Assembly (NCBI GenBank): GCA_017163975.1
Contig: JAFFSR010000251.1
Span: 8,184,001-8,248,000, forward strand
Length of the DNA: 64,000 nt
Source of the DNA: Anastatus disparis
Lineage: Eukaryota; Arthropoda; Insecta; Hymenoptera; Eupelmidae
Direction of reading: 5' to 3'
Part shown: positions 29,425 through 41,015 of the stretch, one piece after another
Layout of the letters: the number at the start of each line of letters is the position of its first letter
Numbering within the stretch: the stretch's first letter is position 1
Notes under the pieces: generated by a model
Told to the model about the DNA's origin: nothing
The model's input: the letters and a program-made list of their open reading frames with translations, nothing else
Database searches by the model: none
Made by a program: the position numbers and the translations under genes

Positions 29425-29629
29425 GAGATTTTCAGTGGCTCAATCGGTAGAGCGATAAATTCACAACTCGAGCGCCTGAGTTCGAATCCCGCTCTTGGTC
29501 AATTTATGCAAGCACCTCTGTATACGATATATGTGCTTTGTTTACAAACAACGCTGAAACGACCTCCGTAGCTAATTAGCAACACAATAATAGCATAAAT
29601 ATAGCGACGTTAAATAAAATTTTAAAAAA
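29425..29629 (+). repeat. tRNA-derived SINE, copy 5
   Basis: Starts GAGATTTTCAGTGGCTCAAT and has a near-perfect A box (TGGCTCAATCGG), a diverged anticodon region (TTCACAACTCG) and an intact B box (GAGTTCGAATCCC). The shared body runs on to ATAAATATAGCGACGTTAAA with an A-rich tail. An open frame that enters this copy from upstream reads Ser-Val-Ala-Gln-Ser-Val-Glu-Arg from the A-box region and is spurious. Confidence 0.9.
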
Positions 29630-32600
29630 ATGGAATTTTATTCATCTGTAAAAAGTTTTTTTTAAATCATCTTATGGATCAATAAAGAAAAAGTATCACC
29701 ATATATATTTACCGCTTGCACAAAGAATCATTTGCATTTTAAACTGTAAAAGTAAACTTCCAAACAGCGCCCATTAAACATAATGACAACTTTTTCGATA
29801 TCCATCGCAAAACGATTTTATCCTGTCATAAAAAGAAGTCAACATTACTCCACACCTATATACTCATTTAAATTATATAAAAAAAAAACTATATTATACA
29901 TACATGTATAAAAACGATTGGAAATGGCGATATTCAACATAGAAAAGACAGGAAGATTATCGTGACTCATTTAATAGCAACAACTCCAGCCTAACTGTAC
30001 TTATCAAAAGAAATTACGCGTTTATCGCGATTAACTATATGTTGAGACGCGCCCTAATACTTGAAAACCTGCAATTTACGATTACCAAGACGCAAAACTT
30101 TATTTTCTTTCACCTAATTTATTTTATAACTTGAATAAGTATACCTTCGCTACGGTAGCGCTTATATAGTTAACATGTACAGTAAATATGACTGGGCAAA
30201 CATTTTAAGTATGGCAAGGTGTGTAGAGGATTATAAAAAAACGTGTATATTGACTTAGAAAGAATATTAATTATTAGTACAGATGTTGTGATGTATGGCT
30301 ATTCGAAATTTTTAATTTTTTTTATCTGTTTTAATTTTTTACTCGTATTTAACTAATTAAGAAGTATGTATTTTTTAAACATATGGCTTTGAATTTAATT
30401 AATTTTTTAAATATTGGCTTGTACGCTTTATCTTTTGTTAATTCTTATATTAAAAAAAATTTTTGCAATAATTGTATTTGAGTCTATTTTGTACTTATTT
30501 TTATAATAATTGTATTTGATTATACAAACGAAAATTATTATGTGTTTTATAACGTAATCAGCATAAAAACTGCATTTCTTTTTAAGATTATAAATGAAAT
30601 ATCAATTATATTTTGTTGGTTTTAATCAATAATTACAGTTTCTTGAGAGAATTTTCAAATAGAATAAAAGATAAAAAAATTAGTTTTAAGTTTTGTAATT
30701 AAATTTTGTATATCTTACATATCAGTACGTCATAAAAAAATTGATGATTTAATTAAACTTACAGTATATCAAAACACACAGTAAACATTAAATATTTATA
30801 AAAGTACTTTATTCAAATAAAACGTTTACATTAACTAAATTTCAACGGAACATTATTTATTAATTACACTGTACATTGTATACTTTGATTTATTTATTAC
30901 ACTGTAATATTGGTTAATGAAGATTGAAATATAATACTGAAATTCATAGGTCATAGTACTATGATAAATTATTTAACGTCAACAGAGTTTTGTGTTGAAC
31001 AATTTAATTTTCAACGATAAAATAAGTAATAAAAAATGAAACTAATCGATAATAAAGGCCAATTTTTAAGAAAAATGGATTCAAATATATAAAGATTATT
31101 CTTTCTCCACTTTCTCCGATATATATTTTATATATGACGCGTCAATATTGAAATTTCACAGCTACTTAGTCGTTATTTTAAGCATCAATAACTTTTAACA
31201 ACTTCTTCATAAACTATAGAAAGTTCGGTAGCATCTCAATCTCTACTTTTTCCCACAATCTCGCAAACATATTCCCTCAATTTTTTTTTCTTCTTTTTTT
31301 TTAAAGAATATATATCCTTACTACCTAAGTAAACGCGCGTGCCTGTGTGTAATAAACCGGAACCGACCTTTCCTCTCTCTATCTCTCCTGAAATTCGTAA
31401 AGTCTAAAAGGCCCAGTAGCACTACTGACAGAGACCGATTTTCACCCTCCGAATTATTTACGACGGACTGAGTATAGTGCAAGAGAAAAAGAAGAATCAT
31501 GATTTACAACACCCACGTTGAAAAACTGATGGAAAAGACCGATTTTTTTTTAAGGCTAAGCCTCTCAAGACTATACTACCATCCGGTCTTATTCGTTATT
31601 TTTTTTCGTAGTTTTCAGTATTACAACCGACTCTTTTTTTTTTGTCTTTTCTTTCCCTTGAGATGACCCGGTACCCTACAGCAGCATGCAAGAGAACCCT
31701 ACATAGTGACCTACTGGACACCCACAAACTTGGCCAAGGTTTTTAAAACAATAGCTATTGCTATAAGACCTCCCTGAGTGAAATGAAACGGGATTATGTC
31801 AGTCGTGTACCGATGGGCTTTGTACGATTACACTCGTTAAACATAGTCTCGTGCTGTTCTACCATTTATTTTATACAAGTATTCTTAGTCAAATAATACA
31901 TTCTCGACGAAAGATTAAAATTTTAAAAAAATAAAAGAAAAAGAAGAAAAGTTAAGAAAAACTAGAAAAGGTGAAAATTTGATTTTAACGCTTTCTGTCA
32001 ACAAGCTTTAATTTTTCTATACAACATGCTGAAAGGTGAAAGTTTCTCTGGCCTTTGATCTATTTTGTTACATGTTAACAGTCAGGTGCTTCGTTTAACT
32101 TTACGTTTTTAACTTTTTGACAACAGAGTCGCCCTTTCAACAAAAATTGATGTAGGTCCATTGGAAATTTTGACTTGTTTACAAGCAAAATTTTTAATTT
32201 TTATTTTTCACCCGTTATCTGAATTGTAAAAGAATAATAATGGAAATTTTAATAGAAAAATTACATCAAATTTCAAATTTTTGTTGAATAATAATAAACA
32301 ATAGAATCCATTTGAATTATTATAAATAAATATACTGGATGTTAATGGAATTTTTTCTTTAACTTATATGAAACTTTTTATATTATTTGAATAGTTTTAC
32401 TTCTAAAACTACTCAAGTATAAATTTTCTTTACATGAAAATTTTAAATTTCAATTTGAAATTGAACAAATTTATTATTTCAATTTAAAATAATAAATGCG
32501 TTCATATTTGTATTACTATAATATAAAACGATAAATAACAAAAATGTGAATATCAAGATTAACATAAATAGCTTATATTCATTCATTTTCAATCAAACTA

Positions 32601-34065
32601 TATTTACAAACAAATGTTAATGAAATTAGTACTTTTGAAAAATTTAATAAAAAGCCATAACAAATTCGGTCCCCAGAAACGATCGACTTTTCAAGTTTTC
32701 CGTCAATCACAAATTTAATTAAAGACTATACAATTACATTAATAAGGCATGAATTCCCTCATCGTTTGCGAAATATTTTCTTGACTTGAAATGAGAGAAA
32801 GTATAAACGGACCATTTCTCGTGCTCAATGTGTCGAGTAATTTTCACGACAGCGTACGGAATAACGAAAGAAAAACGAATGACAGCCCTCGATCGTTTCA
32901 CTTTTTTTTTTCTTAAAAAACTTCGTCGCTTTTATTAAGGCAATCGATGTGAATTTCATTCGTTTCGGGCTTGGGCGCTCACACAGAATTTGAAAATTTT
33001 TCACTGACAGTACTTCCCATCTTTCTCTTTATCAGCTCCTCATCCTCTTATATATTTTTTTTCAACTTCTCTCCTTTTTTTTTATCTTACTCTTTTTTTT
33101 CATACTTCGTATATTTGGTGGAAACTTTGCTACTCTCACCCTTTGCGCGTCAATGACACTAAGCCTGTTTTTAAATTGCTAATTCAAGAGGGAACTCTTA
33201 ATGAAATCTCGTCTTCTTTTTCCTCTATCTTATTCTTTCGTTTCCCCTATCTTTGTCTCATTTAGTATTACCTGATTCTATTTTGTGTTCACTCTATTTC
33301 TTTTTTTTTATTTTTATTCTCTTTGGATGAAATGAAAAAAAAGAAGAAGAAACGAAAAGAAAGAAAGAAATTGGAGGATTATGAGTACCGTGCGTTAAGT
33401 CTAGCGGGCAATTAAATTTTCCACGGGCGACTGGTCAAAAACAGTATAAGCCAAGCGCAACTTACTCCCCCATTTTTCCTTTATTTCTTCTTTTTCGGTC
33501 CTTTTCTCATCCTTTTTTCGCGGATATAATGTTCGCTTCCCTCATTACATCGATTAAAAGCAATCAATTTCATTAGAATCTACTATATATCTTATCAAAG
33601 CTGGAAGTTCAAGCTTTTAATTGAAAACAGAAAGAGAATATAGATTTATTTTTAAAATATTGCATTTATTCAGGTAAACATACACTAAATCATTTGTTTA
33701 TATTTTAGAATCGACATTTTTGAAATTATAACTTTAAAATTTTAATTTGTAATTTCACATTAATTTTTAATCTTCGACCTGTTTTAAATGATTTGCATAT
33801 AATTTTCGTATTAACTTTTCAGAATGAAATCAAAGAATATGCTAATGATACTTTTAGATCTTCAAGTTGATCTCTTAATTAAAGACTTTATATATACTTA
33901 AGAGAAATTATCAATTCATAAAGCTTTTTCGTTGAAATAGGAAAATGCGATTTTCGTTAAAGCAATTGTAAGATTACATCATTAAAATGTGAAAGAAATC
34001 TGTTTGCAGAAAGAACTTGGCTTATAGAAAATAATATCATTAAGAAAATATTAGTCTGCAGCTGC
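29630..34065. other. Non-coding mosaic stretch
   Basis: No supported gene. Blocks at about 31,200-31,860 and 32,680-33,560 have more even composition and pyrimidine tracts. The first contains two GACCGATTTT segments and a reverse-complementary CCGGTCTT. The remainder is AT-rich. Confidence 0.5.
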
Positions 34066-34453
34066 TTAAGAGGAGGTCACGTATCTCTGTCCTTTTCTAA
34101 TCAAAGAAATCATTTTTTTACAAAAGTAATAACTTTATTAAAAAATTAAGAGAAAGCCGCATCTCGTATCAAAAAAAGCAATATTTTCTTTAATAAGAAA
34201 ATATTAATTTTATTGCTTCGTTCTCAAGAAAACCTTGAAAAACCAAATTGTCCACCCTAACCTCTATGATTTAAGTTTTTCAAGGTTTTCTTGAAAACAA
34301 AGCAATAAAATAAATTCTTTCTAATCAGAGAAAATATTGCTTTTTTTATTACGAAATGCGGCTTTCTTTTCATTTTTTGCTAAAGATATTAGTTTCTGTA
34401 AAAAACACAATTCTTTGATTAGAAAAGGACAGAGATACGTGACCTCCTCTTAA
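34066..34453. mobile_element. TTAA-flanked foldback MITE
   Basis: A 43-base perfect inverted repeat bounds this element: TTAAGAGGAGGTCACGTATC at the left and its exact complement at the right (arms 34,066-34,108 and 34,411-34,453). Both ends carry TTAA, the target duplication typical of piggyBac-type elements. The interior is also largely self-complementary (AAAGCCGCAT...ATGCGGCTTT and AAAACCTTGAAAAA...TTTTTCAAGGTTTT), so most of the ~390 bases can fold into one long hairpin around a loop near 34,236-34,270. No transposase reading frame is present, so it would depend on enzyme supplied elsewhere. The perfect arms point to recent insertion. Assignment to piggyBac rests on TTAA alone. Confidence 0.82.
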
Positions 34454-34779
34454 AATACGAAAATTAGTTTGTGAAAAAGAAGATTTTGTGATGAATAAAA
34501 AAGTAATTCCTTTTACATTTAAATCATTCTCAGAAGAGAAATAATTTTCAAATTAAAAGAAAGGATTATGCAGTATTTATATGGAATTATTAATTTAAAT
34601 AGCGTGTATAAAATTTTTGCTTGTAATGATTTCATCAAATTTTTGTAATACATATAGATGTTAGCAAACTAATGAGCGTTTTCAACAAATCATCATGCAT
34701 TTTTTGCTTACTGGCGCAAGCTTGGAACAAATATTTTTAAATATGGAAATTTTGTTCATTCGTTATTAATTCAGCTTTA

Positions 34780-34937
34780 CCCTGGTAGAAATTGAAACGC
34801 TATGTATCACCATTTTATGACCAGTAGAAATGGAAACGCTTTTTTTAACATTTTATGGCCAATTTTTTGGCATTATTATTACTAATAACCTTAAATTTGT
34901 ATATACACCATTTTTTATGCTCACATTTCTACCAGGG
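34780..34937. mobile_element. Short TA-flanked MITE with CCCTGGTAGAAAT ends
   Basis: A 13-base perfect terminal inverted repeat (CCCTGGTAGAAAT at 34,780-34,792 and its complement at 34,925-34,937) is flanked on both sides by TA, as for Tc1/mariner-type insertions. The left half holds a tandem duplication of about 43 bases: TAGAAATTGAAACGCT...CATTTTATGACCA is followed by TAGAAATGGAAACGCT...CATTTTATGGCCA. It has no coding capacity. Confidence 0.7.
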
Positions 34938-36400
34938 TACAAACAGAATATATTGAATAAAAGTAGTCGTTTTTATTTAAAACTCTGAGAATATTTTTAT
35001 TACCTTAAATATTGACAGAATTGGCGGTATTTTGTTTCAACGCTTAATGCCAAAGTTTCTAAGCATTAGATTTAATTTTAAAGCTCTTTTATAAAAAATT
35101 ACATTCACCGTATAAATGATTCTTTAACAAAATCTCCTAGAATCTTGTTGAAACGATACCATAAGATTTAAAAAAGAAACTAATTAAAAATGAAACATCC
35201 CTACAAAACTTTGTTAATAAAAAAATTTTTAGAAAATTAAAATAAAAATTAAGAAATTTTTTTAATTATAAAATTTTTATCTCAACTTTTACAAGATTGT
35301 TTTAGAAAAAAATCTGGAAAAATTTATTTATGAATTTTAGCTCTGAAATTATTATATTATTAATAGAAAAATAATTTTTCATCGAACTTTAAAACAAAAT
35401 GTTACAATCATTTGAATAATTTTAGGTGACAAAAAATGTTTGATACTTGTAAAAAAATCGATTGCCCACGTGGAAAGAAATACTATAGGTAAAAATATTA
35501 CATTTTATTTTAACTACTGGACAAACTTGATTTCGCGTAAAAATTGCTCCATAAATGGTAAACATTATTGTATACATGTGTGTATATATATATATATATA
35601 TAGATATATGTATATGTACACGCACGAGTTCTAAAAAATTCGATGTGTTTATTTCATTATTCTACTTCAACTTCGTCGAATTCATACAACGATTTGCGAG
35701 AATAAAATAAATTGAATGGGTTAAATGATCATAAAAAAGCATTTTTATTGTTAATTTATTCTCTGATCAAAAAATTTTTTTATTAATTTAATTTATAAAT
35801 TTTAATTTATTCTCTAATCAAAAAAATACATGATTATCAAGTTTGTTTGTCTTTTGCCAATGAAAAAGTATAAGGAAAAAATAATAATTCTTTAAGTAAA
35901 TTCATTAATCTTAAAAAAACAAAAATTTTTAAATTGATAATTAGATAAGTGCTAGAAAATCAGCATATATTTTAATAATTATTATCGTGTTTATGTAAAA
36001 TTTACAAAAATTTCAATAAACTAGACGTTTTGATTAATATTAAATTAATTCTACAAATCTTACATTGTTTGATTATTTTTTTTTTAAAGTTAATAAAATA
36101 AAATTTAAAAATTCAGGTCAAATAGTTTTTCTTTTTATAATAATCACATGTTTTTCAGTTTTCTTATTTTTTACATTTTTTTTACATAAATAATTTTTTT
36201 TCTACAATACCAACATATTTTTTGGCTCCCTTATCTTTCTGTTTCTTAAATAAATTACATCAAAAGAAAAAAAGTTTAATTTAAGTGACTCTATATTTAT
36301 TTAACGAAATGCTTTATTCTTATTGATCTATCTACTTTTTATCTTCAAAATTTATTAATCTAATTATAATAATAAAAAATAAATTTTTGATCCTTCAATT
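34938..36400. other. AT-rich non-coding stretch
   Basis: No gene seen. It contains a (TA)n run at 35,583-35,602 and many A/T runs. The overlapping open frames near 35,420-35,634 on both strands run through the TA repeat and are not credible. Confidence 0.55.
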
Positions 36401-36606
36401 TATTTTTTTTATTTTTTTTCTTCTTCGACGCCGCTATATTTATGCTATTTTTAATGCTAATCAGCGATGGAGCTCGTAAGTGTGTTTGTGAACAAAGCAC
36501 ATATATACAGTGGTGCTTGTATCAATCGGTTGCCGAGCGCGGGATTCGAACTCAGAATCCCGAGATTACGAATCCAATGCTCTACCGACTGAACCACTCA
36601 CCAGTT
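36401..36606 (-). repeat. tRNA-derived SINE, copy 6
   Basis: Minus-strand copy. The T-rich run near 36,401-36,420 is the A tail. It is followed by complements of the CGACG/ATAAATA end and the GTTCACAAACACAC body, then the B box (GGGATTCGAACTC on this strand) and the A box (CTCTACCGACTGAACCACT). Only minor substitutions are seen. Confidence 0.88.
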
Positions 36607-36955
36607 CTTTTTAATCAATAAATATTTTAATTGTAATTTTTATTCTGAATAAGCTAAGGAGGGAACAATTTTCATATTCAATCTTTATAATCAAGATTCA
36701 TAATGAGTTGTGCAAATCATAAATGATGATATACGTCATGGCAAAGGGAATCTTTCTATCAAGAGGCGCGGTAGCGCCTCGACGGCGATTAATATTTACA
36801 ATGAAATTATGCATAAAAATTAGTGTGATGTTTTTGCTTAATTATTGTGATAAGACGTCATAGAAATTACAAATTAGTACCGTTATAATGTACAAATTTA
36901 AAATTGTATACATGTATTCAATAATATTTAAAAGAAGTATCTACGAAAGAACCTA
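36607..36955. other. Remnant of a local duplication (pairs with ~44.1 kb)
   Basis: The stretch TCAAGATTCATAATGAGT...CAAATCATAAA near 36,690-36,735 matches TCAAGATTTATAATGAGT...CAAATCACAAA near 44,122-44,160, just after the first intact GILT gene. In both places a copy of the same MITE follows within about 250 bases. A small GC-rich hairpin (GAGGCGC-GGTA-GCGCCTC, 36,763-36,780) is also present. No coding sequence is visible. Confidence 0.5.
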
Positions 36956-37317
36956 CACGGAGAGAAATTTGGCTATCCTACATTGACAACAAATATCACC
37001 TCGTAGATTGCGAACTATATTATAACCTTAAATTGGATTAATGAAAACATTCTATTTTCAAAATGAGAATCTCACAGTAGAGGCAAACATTGCATCGTCT
37101 CATTTCAACGATGTCAATGTTTCGTTGACATCGTTGAAATGAGACGATGCAATGTTTACTTTTGTCTTGACTTCGCTCGAATAAAAACAAAGTTTGTTAA
37201 CGGGCTAATAGGCAGATGTTAATCTATCGTTCACATCGCGTGAATATAACGTATTTTCGTTTGCAACCTACGAAGGATATTTTATGTCAATGTAGTATAG
37301 CCAAATTTCTCTCCGTG
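36956..37317. mobile_element. TA-flanked MITE with 33-bp ends and internal perfect hairpin
   Basis: The terminal inverted repeats are 33 bases with one mismatch (CACGGAGAGAAATTTGGCTA at the left, complement at the right; 36,956-36,988 and 37,285-37,317), with TA on both flanks. Inside lies a second, perfect 33-base inverted repeat around a 7-base loop (37,085-37,157), beginning AAACATTGCATCGTCTCATT. No open frame of note is present. The near-identical ends indicate a fairly young insertion, while a decayed relative lies at about 44,300-44,603. Confidence 0.85.
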
Positions 37318-38275
37318 TAAAAATATACGATGTCCCGTGATTCTAGAGACCTATTATTATAATTTTTATATGAAAATCCTCTTCAAATTATAATTTTCAA
37401 TAAAATTCGTTATCTTTTTTTTTAATTTAATCAAGCAATTTGGAACAAGTAAAAAATTAACTTTTATTCACTGCAACTTGTAAATCTTTAAACTGTAATA
37501 GAAATTGTTCCCATTAATATATTAGATCGTATAACTTTCTCTTATCAAAATAGTTGCATAATATCAACGTTGATCAGTCTTGAAAAGATATCATTTCGAA
37601 TAATTGCATTTTTTATTAAACAAGGATTTAAACATTCATTCAACATAAATATACATCTTACTTTTTTATTTATCAGTAATAGAACGTAAGCATTTCAAAA
37701 TTTCTAAAATCTTTAAAATTTTAATATCGATAGAACCTGTAATGAGATTAGTTATTTTTATGTAGTAAATATGTATTTTAGAAAATAATATAATAAATGC
37801 TTTCAAATAATAAGATTTGCTTTAAAATTTAAAAATTTAAAAGATTTACGATAAATGTTATTTATGATGAATTGTGAAAATAAATGATGATGGTAATTAG
37901 TACAAAATACATAGTGAAAATTCTAACGTAGATTGTAATTCGTAAAATTTTTATGTAGTTAATTAATAAATACTATTTAGTTTTCAAAAATTTTAAATTT
38001 AATAATAAAACTAACTCATAGTTATTAAAATAACTATAAAATATCAATACCAATTATTAATCTGTATTCAAATTTATACTCGCCTTGAATTGTTTTTAAT
38101 AATGAACTTGTTTAATAATAATTAATTATTACATTATTGTAAATATTTAGGCTTCTGATAGCGTCTTATCATTTCCGCTTTTGTTCTTAATATAATGATA
38201 AGAAATATCTTTGATACAACTTCATGCTATATCTACATGAGCTTATAATTTAATATAAAACATTAATTCTTTCAG
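37318..38275. other. AT-rich stretch upstream of the GILT pseudogene
   Basis: No exon was found. The missing first exon (signal peptide) of the GILT pseudogene should lie here, but no ATG-led hydrophobic exon with a donor can be recognised. Confidence 0.5.
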
Positions 38276-39830
38276 GTATGAGGCCACAAAGAAAACAATT
38301 TGTGTAAATGTTTATTATAAACCAATATAATGAAAGTATTTCAATTAGTTTCAACTTAAAATGATTTCCAAAATTTCATTGCTGGAAAATTTTACACTAT
38401 CGGGGTAAGTCAAAGTAAGAATAAATATATTAATTTTTTTAAATTAAAATAATGAAAAAAAATCTAATATTTATAATGATATTATAGTATAAAATACAAA
38501 ACTTTATTATCATCAAGTGCCAACAAGGAGCTCGTAAATGCTGTGGTAACAGAGTCCAGGCTTGTACTCTCCATGAGATTAATGCTATTATCAAACAGGA
38601 CAGTTTGAGCCAAGAAAAATCTTTAGATATAGTAGAATGTACAATGGTTGGTTAGTAACCCATCTTCAGCAGTTATACAAGTACTTAATGCAGAAACAAA
38701 ATATTTTCAAAGATTTATAGCACAATTAAATCGGATTTTATGTGCTAGTATACATGTTAGCTTATATATTAATTATTTAGAAATAAATTCTAAAAAGAAA
38801 AATTTAACTCATCACGTGTTCAATTATATTTATGGAGTAGCTGTATTCCATTTATTATAAAAAAAAATATTATTTAATGAAAAATTATTGAACTTATAAC
38901 CAACTCTTTTTCAAATTTCCTGAAATAAATTAATGTAGATTAACTGTTTATTGGTGCTGCTTTATCGAAAAAAATATGAAATATGATATTATTTGATATA
39001 TATTCATTTTTTGGAAAATCTATAATAACATATATAATAATTCAGAATTATTAAATTAAAATAAGAGAATGATCCTGGAATTTGTAATTTAATAATTTAA
39101 ATAAATGATTAAAATACATTAAATTTAAATTACAAGTATATGGAGCAAATTTAATATGTCAGTACATATATGTTATAAGTTTTATCTGTGTCAATAAATT
39201 TTTAATTGGATAAAAAATATTAATTATTTATCAATATAGTTTTTAATGAATATAATTAATTTTTTAAAATAAAAAATCTCAATTTTTTTTAATGTGATTC
39301 TTTTAAATTATAATATATTAATTTTTTTAGTGTGTTAAAAAATAAGGTTTTAGAGAAGACTCTGTCATTTTAAATAAAAAGTTCATGTTCTTGGTCTCTA
39401 TTGGGATCTGACATAGACCAGACGCTCTCTGGTGGATAAAATCTGAACGAATAGTAGCATACAAGCAGAAAGCGTTCGGTGATGCGTCTTGTATGTTCTT
39501 GTGTGTCTTGCGTGAAAAAATTATTATATCACCGATATTTTTGCTATTTTTAACGTACTTTATTATATGTCCTGTTCTGAAAACTCGTTCACCTTCTATA
39601 AAATTACATTTGGTAGGATTAGTATCTGCCCAATAGCACAGAAATATTCATAATTAACAAAAACAGGTACTTGCTCCATATATGACAATGTAAATTGTAT
39701 ACTATGGTACGCCATCTTAGCTTAGACCACGCCCCCATGTCAGATCCCAATATGTTTTGTCTTGTAAGAACGAATGATTAACAAATGCTGTAAAACTACT
39801 ACTTTTAAAAGCCCTTCCCATTGCTGTTAA
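38276..39830 (+). pseudogene. GILT-like thiol reductase pseudogene, exons 2-4
   Basis: Decayed third copy of the neighbouring GILT genes. Exon 2 (38,276-38,404) keeps its acceptor and a GTAAGT donor but is only 129 bases against 156. VNVYY is readable, then stops and shifts follow and the C-P-x-S active site is gone. Exon 3 (38,488-38,680) reads YKIQN and then CQQGARKCCGNRVQAC, a damaged form of the CQHG-x2-EC-x2-N-x4-C signature with His to Gln and Glu to Lys. A one-base insertion near 38,653 then puts a TAG in frame. Exon 4 starts at 39,331 (CVKK, stop, GFREDS) and is cut by a 350-base MITE. Its end (KALPIAV-NR) resumes after the MITE at about 39,785-39,830. No exon 1 or exon 5 was found. 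It cannot make an active enzyme. Confidence 0.85.
39401..39750. mobile_element. TA-flanked MITE inserted in the GILT pseudogene
   Basis: A 14-base perfect terminal inverted repeat, TTGGGATCTGACAT, occurs at 39,401-39,414 and, as its complement, at 39,737-39,750. TA flanks both sides (39,399-39,400 and 39,751-39,752). The 350-base body has no transposase frame. It divides exon 4 of the GILT pseudogene: GILT-like codons lie on both sides. TA target use is typical of Tc1/mariner-type elements, but the family cannot be named from ends alone. Confidence 0.8.
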
Positions 39831-40100
39831 TAGAATAGTGGATTTTTGCATTAATATATTTTATAAGAACATGATTACATAAATATGTAACATTGCATTG
39901 TTAAAACAATAAATATTCATATATAGTAAAAATGAAAATTTTAGATTATTTTTGAAAATTTGTATCATATATTTTAAATATGTTTGAAAAGATCAATAGG
40001 TTCAAAAGTTATAAAAAAAATAATAGAAAAATTGAAACTTAGGTGTGCTTACACAACCCTTATTGTATTTAGCGCTGATCTGAAGAGCTTCCTGAAGTAA

Positions 40101-40379
40101 ATGTCATTTTTCCAAGTTTATGTTCAAGGCATCTTTATTGCATCAATACTTTTCACAGCAATGAACCAGGAATTATCTGACGTAGATGATAATAACCTTC
40201 TAAGGATTCAACTAGAGGTCGCGAGTGTAAGAGTAATTTCCTAAACATAATATAGCAATTATAGAAGAAATGTGATGATTTAACAGGATACTCTAGATAA
40301 GTCCTTGGAGGATGGCTTCACCTCCACTTCCGATAGGGTGGTAGTCCAAATGAGTGACGCTGACTTTGTGATTTTGTGA
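40101..40379 (+). CDS. Possible small two-exon gene, 72 codons, unknown product
   Basis: Not a recognised family. Exon 1 (40,101-40,226, 42 codons) starts MSFFQVYVQGIFIASILFTA, a short N-terminus with a hydrophobic stretch like a signal peptide, followed by an acidic segment (NQELSDVDDNN). It ends exactly at a good donor, AGT|GTAAGAGT. A 60-base intron ends TTTAACAG. Exon 2 (40,287-40,379) continues in phase with DTLDKSLEDGFTSTSDRVVV and ends VIL-stop. Base composition here is clearly less AT-rich than the flanks. The gene sits between the GILT pseudogene and the first intact GILT gene, on the same strand. It could be a small secreted peptide, a piece of a longer broken gene, or a chance pairing of two open stretches. 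No TATA box or poly(A) signal was identified. Confidence 0.35.
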
Positions 40380-40439
40380 AATTTTAATATTACGCTGACA
40401 ATCCTCAGAGGTATTTAATGTTATTGGAATGATTAGGAA

Positions 40440-40625
40440 CAAAATATGAATACTCCAATAATTAAAACGCTGTAATTTTGGAAAAGAATAATATTTCGAT
40501 ATACTAAAACTGCTATTTTAAAAGGATTTAAGCTCAACTTCCATTTGGAAAAAGCTTTTAGCTTTCAATGTTAGAAAACTATAAGCGTTTGAAAATCTTG
40601 TAACTTTCCCAATAACATTGTTTAA
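40440..40625 (+). repeat. Dispersed repeat, partial copy (pairs with 48.1 kb)
   Basis: TTTTGGAAAAGAATAATATT, then GGATTTAAGCTCAACTTCCATTTGG, AGCTTTCAATGTTAGAAAACTATAAGCGTTT (each shown only in part here), match the interior of the 521-base element at 47,816-48,336 in the same orientation. The ends of that element are not recognisable in this copy. Confidence 0.65.
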
Positions 40626-40683
40626 TTGCCTATAAATAGAGAACTATTAGGTATTAGGGTCTAAAATTTTGATTCACTCTATA

Positions 40684-41015
40684 GGGTAAGCGTGGGAGTT
40701 AACGTGCCCTCCCCGGTTATCGTGCCCTATGTTAAAGCATGTGATGTCGATAATCAAAGCACGATAATAAAAGTATGCATTTATATGGTAAGCAGACGAC
40801 ACACGATAAACTGACACATCGCATAAACTTTGTAAATTCAATCAGCAAATTAACAGTTTTTAAATTTTCACTTAGGGAATTTGTTTTATTCGTAGATAAT
40901 GTGCTTTACTTTAAATAAACAGTTTATAAAACTTTTAAAAAATAATGAGATTTGTTTAATTGACGGAAATGTGTCTGCCTTAACCTTAAAGGCACGATAA
41001 CTCATACACTTACCC
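40684..41015. mobile_element. TA-flanked MITE with GGGTAAG ends
   Basis: Terminal inverted repeats of 25 bases match at 21 positions: GGGTAAGCGTGGGAGTTAAC at the left, and the right end reads GGGTAAGTGTATGAGTTATC on the complement. TA flanks both sides. The motif TATCGTGC or its complement GCACGATA appears repeatedly near both ends (about 40,718, 40,760, 40,990), resembling sub-terminal transposase-binding repeats. No coding frame is present. Confidence 0.75.
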
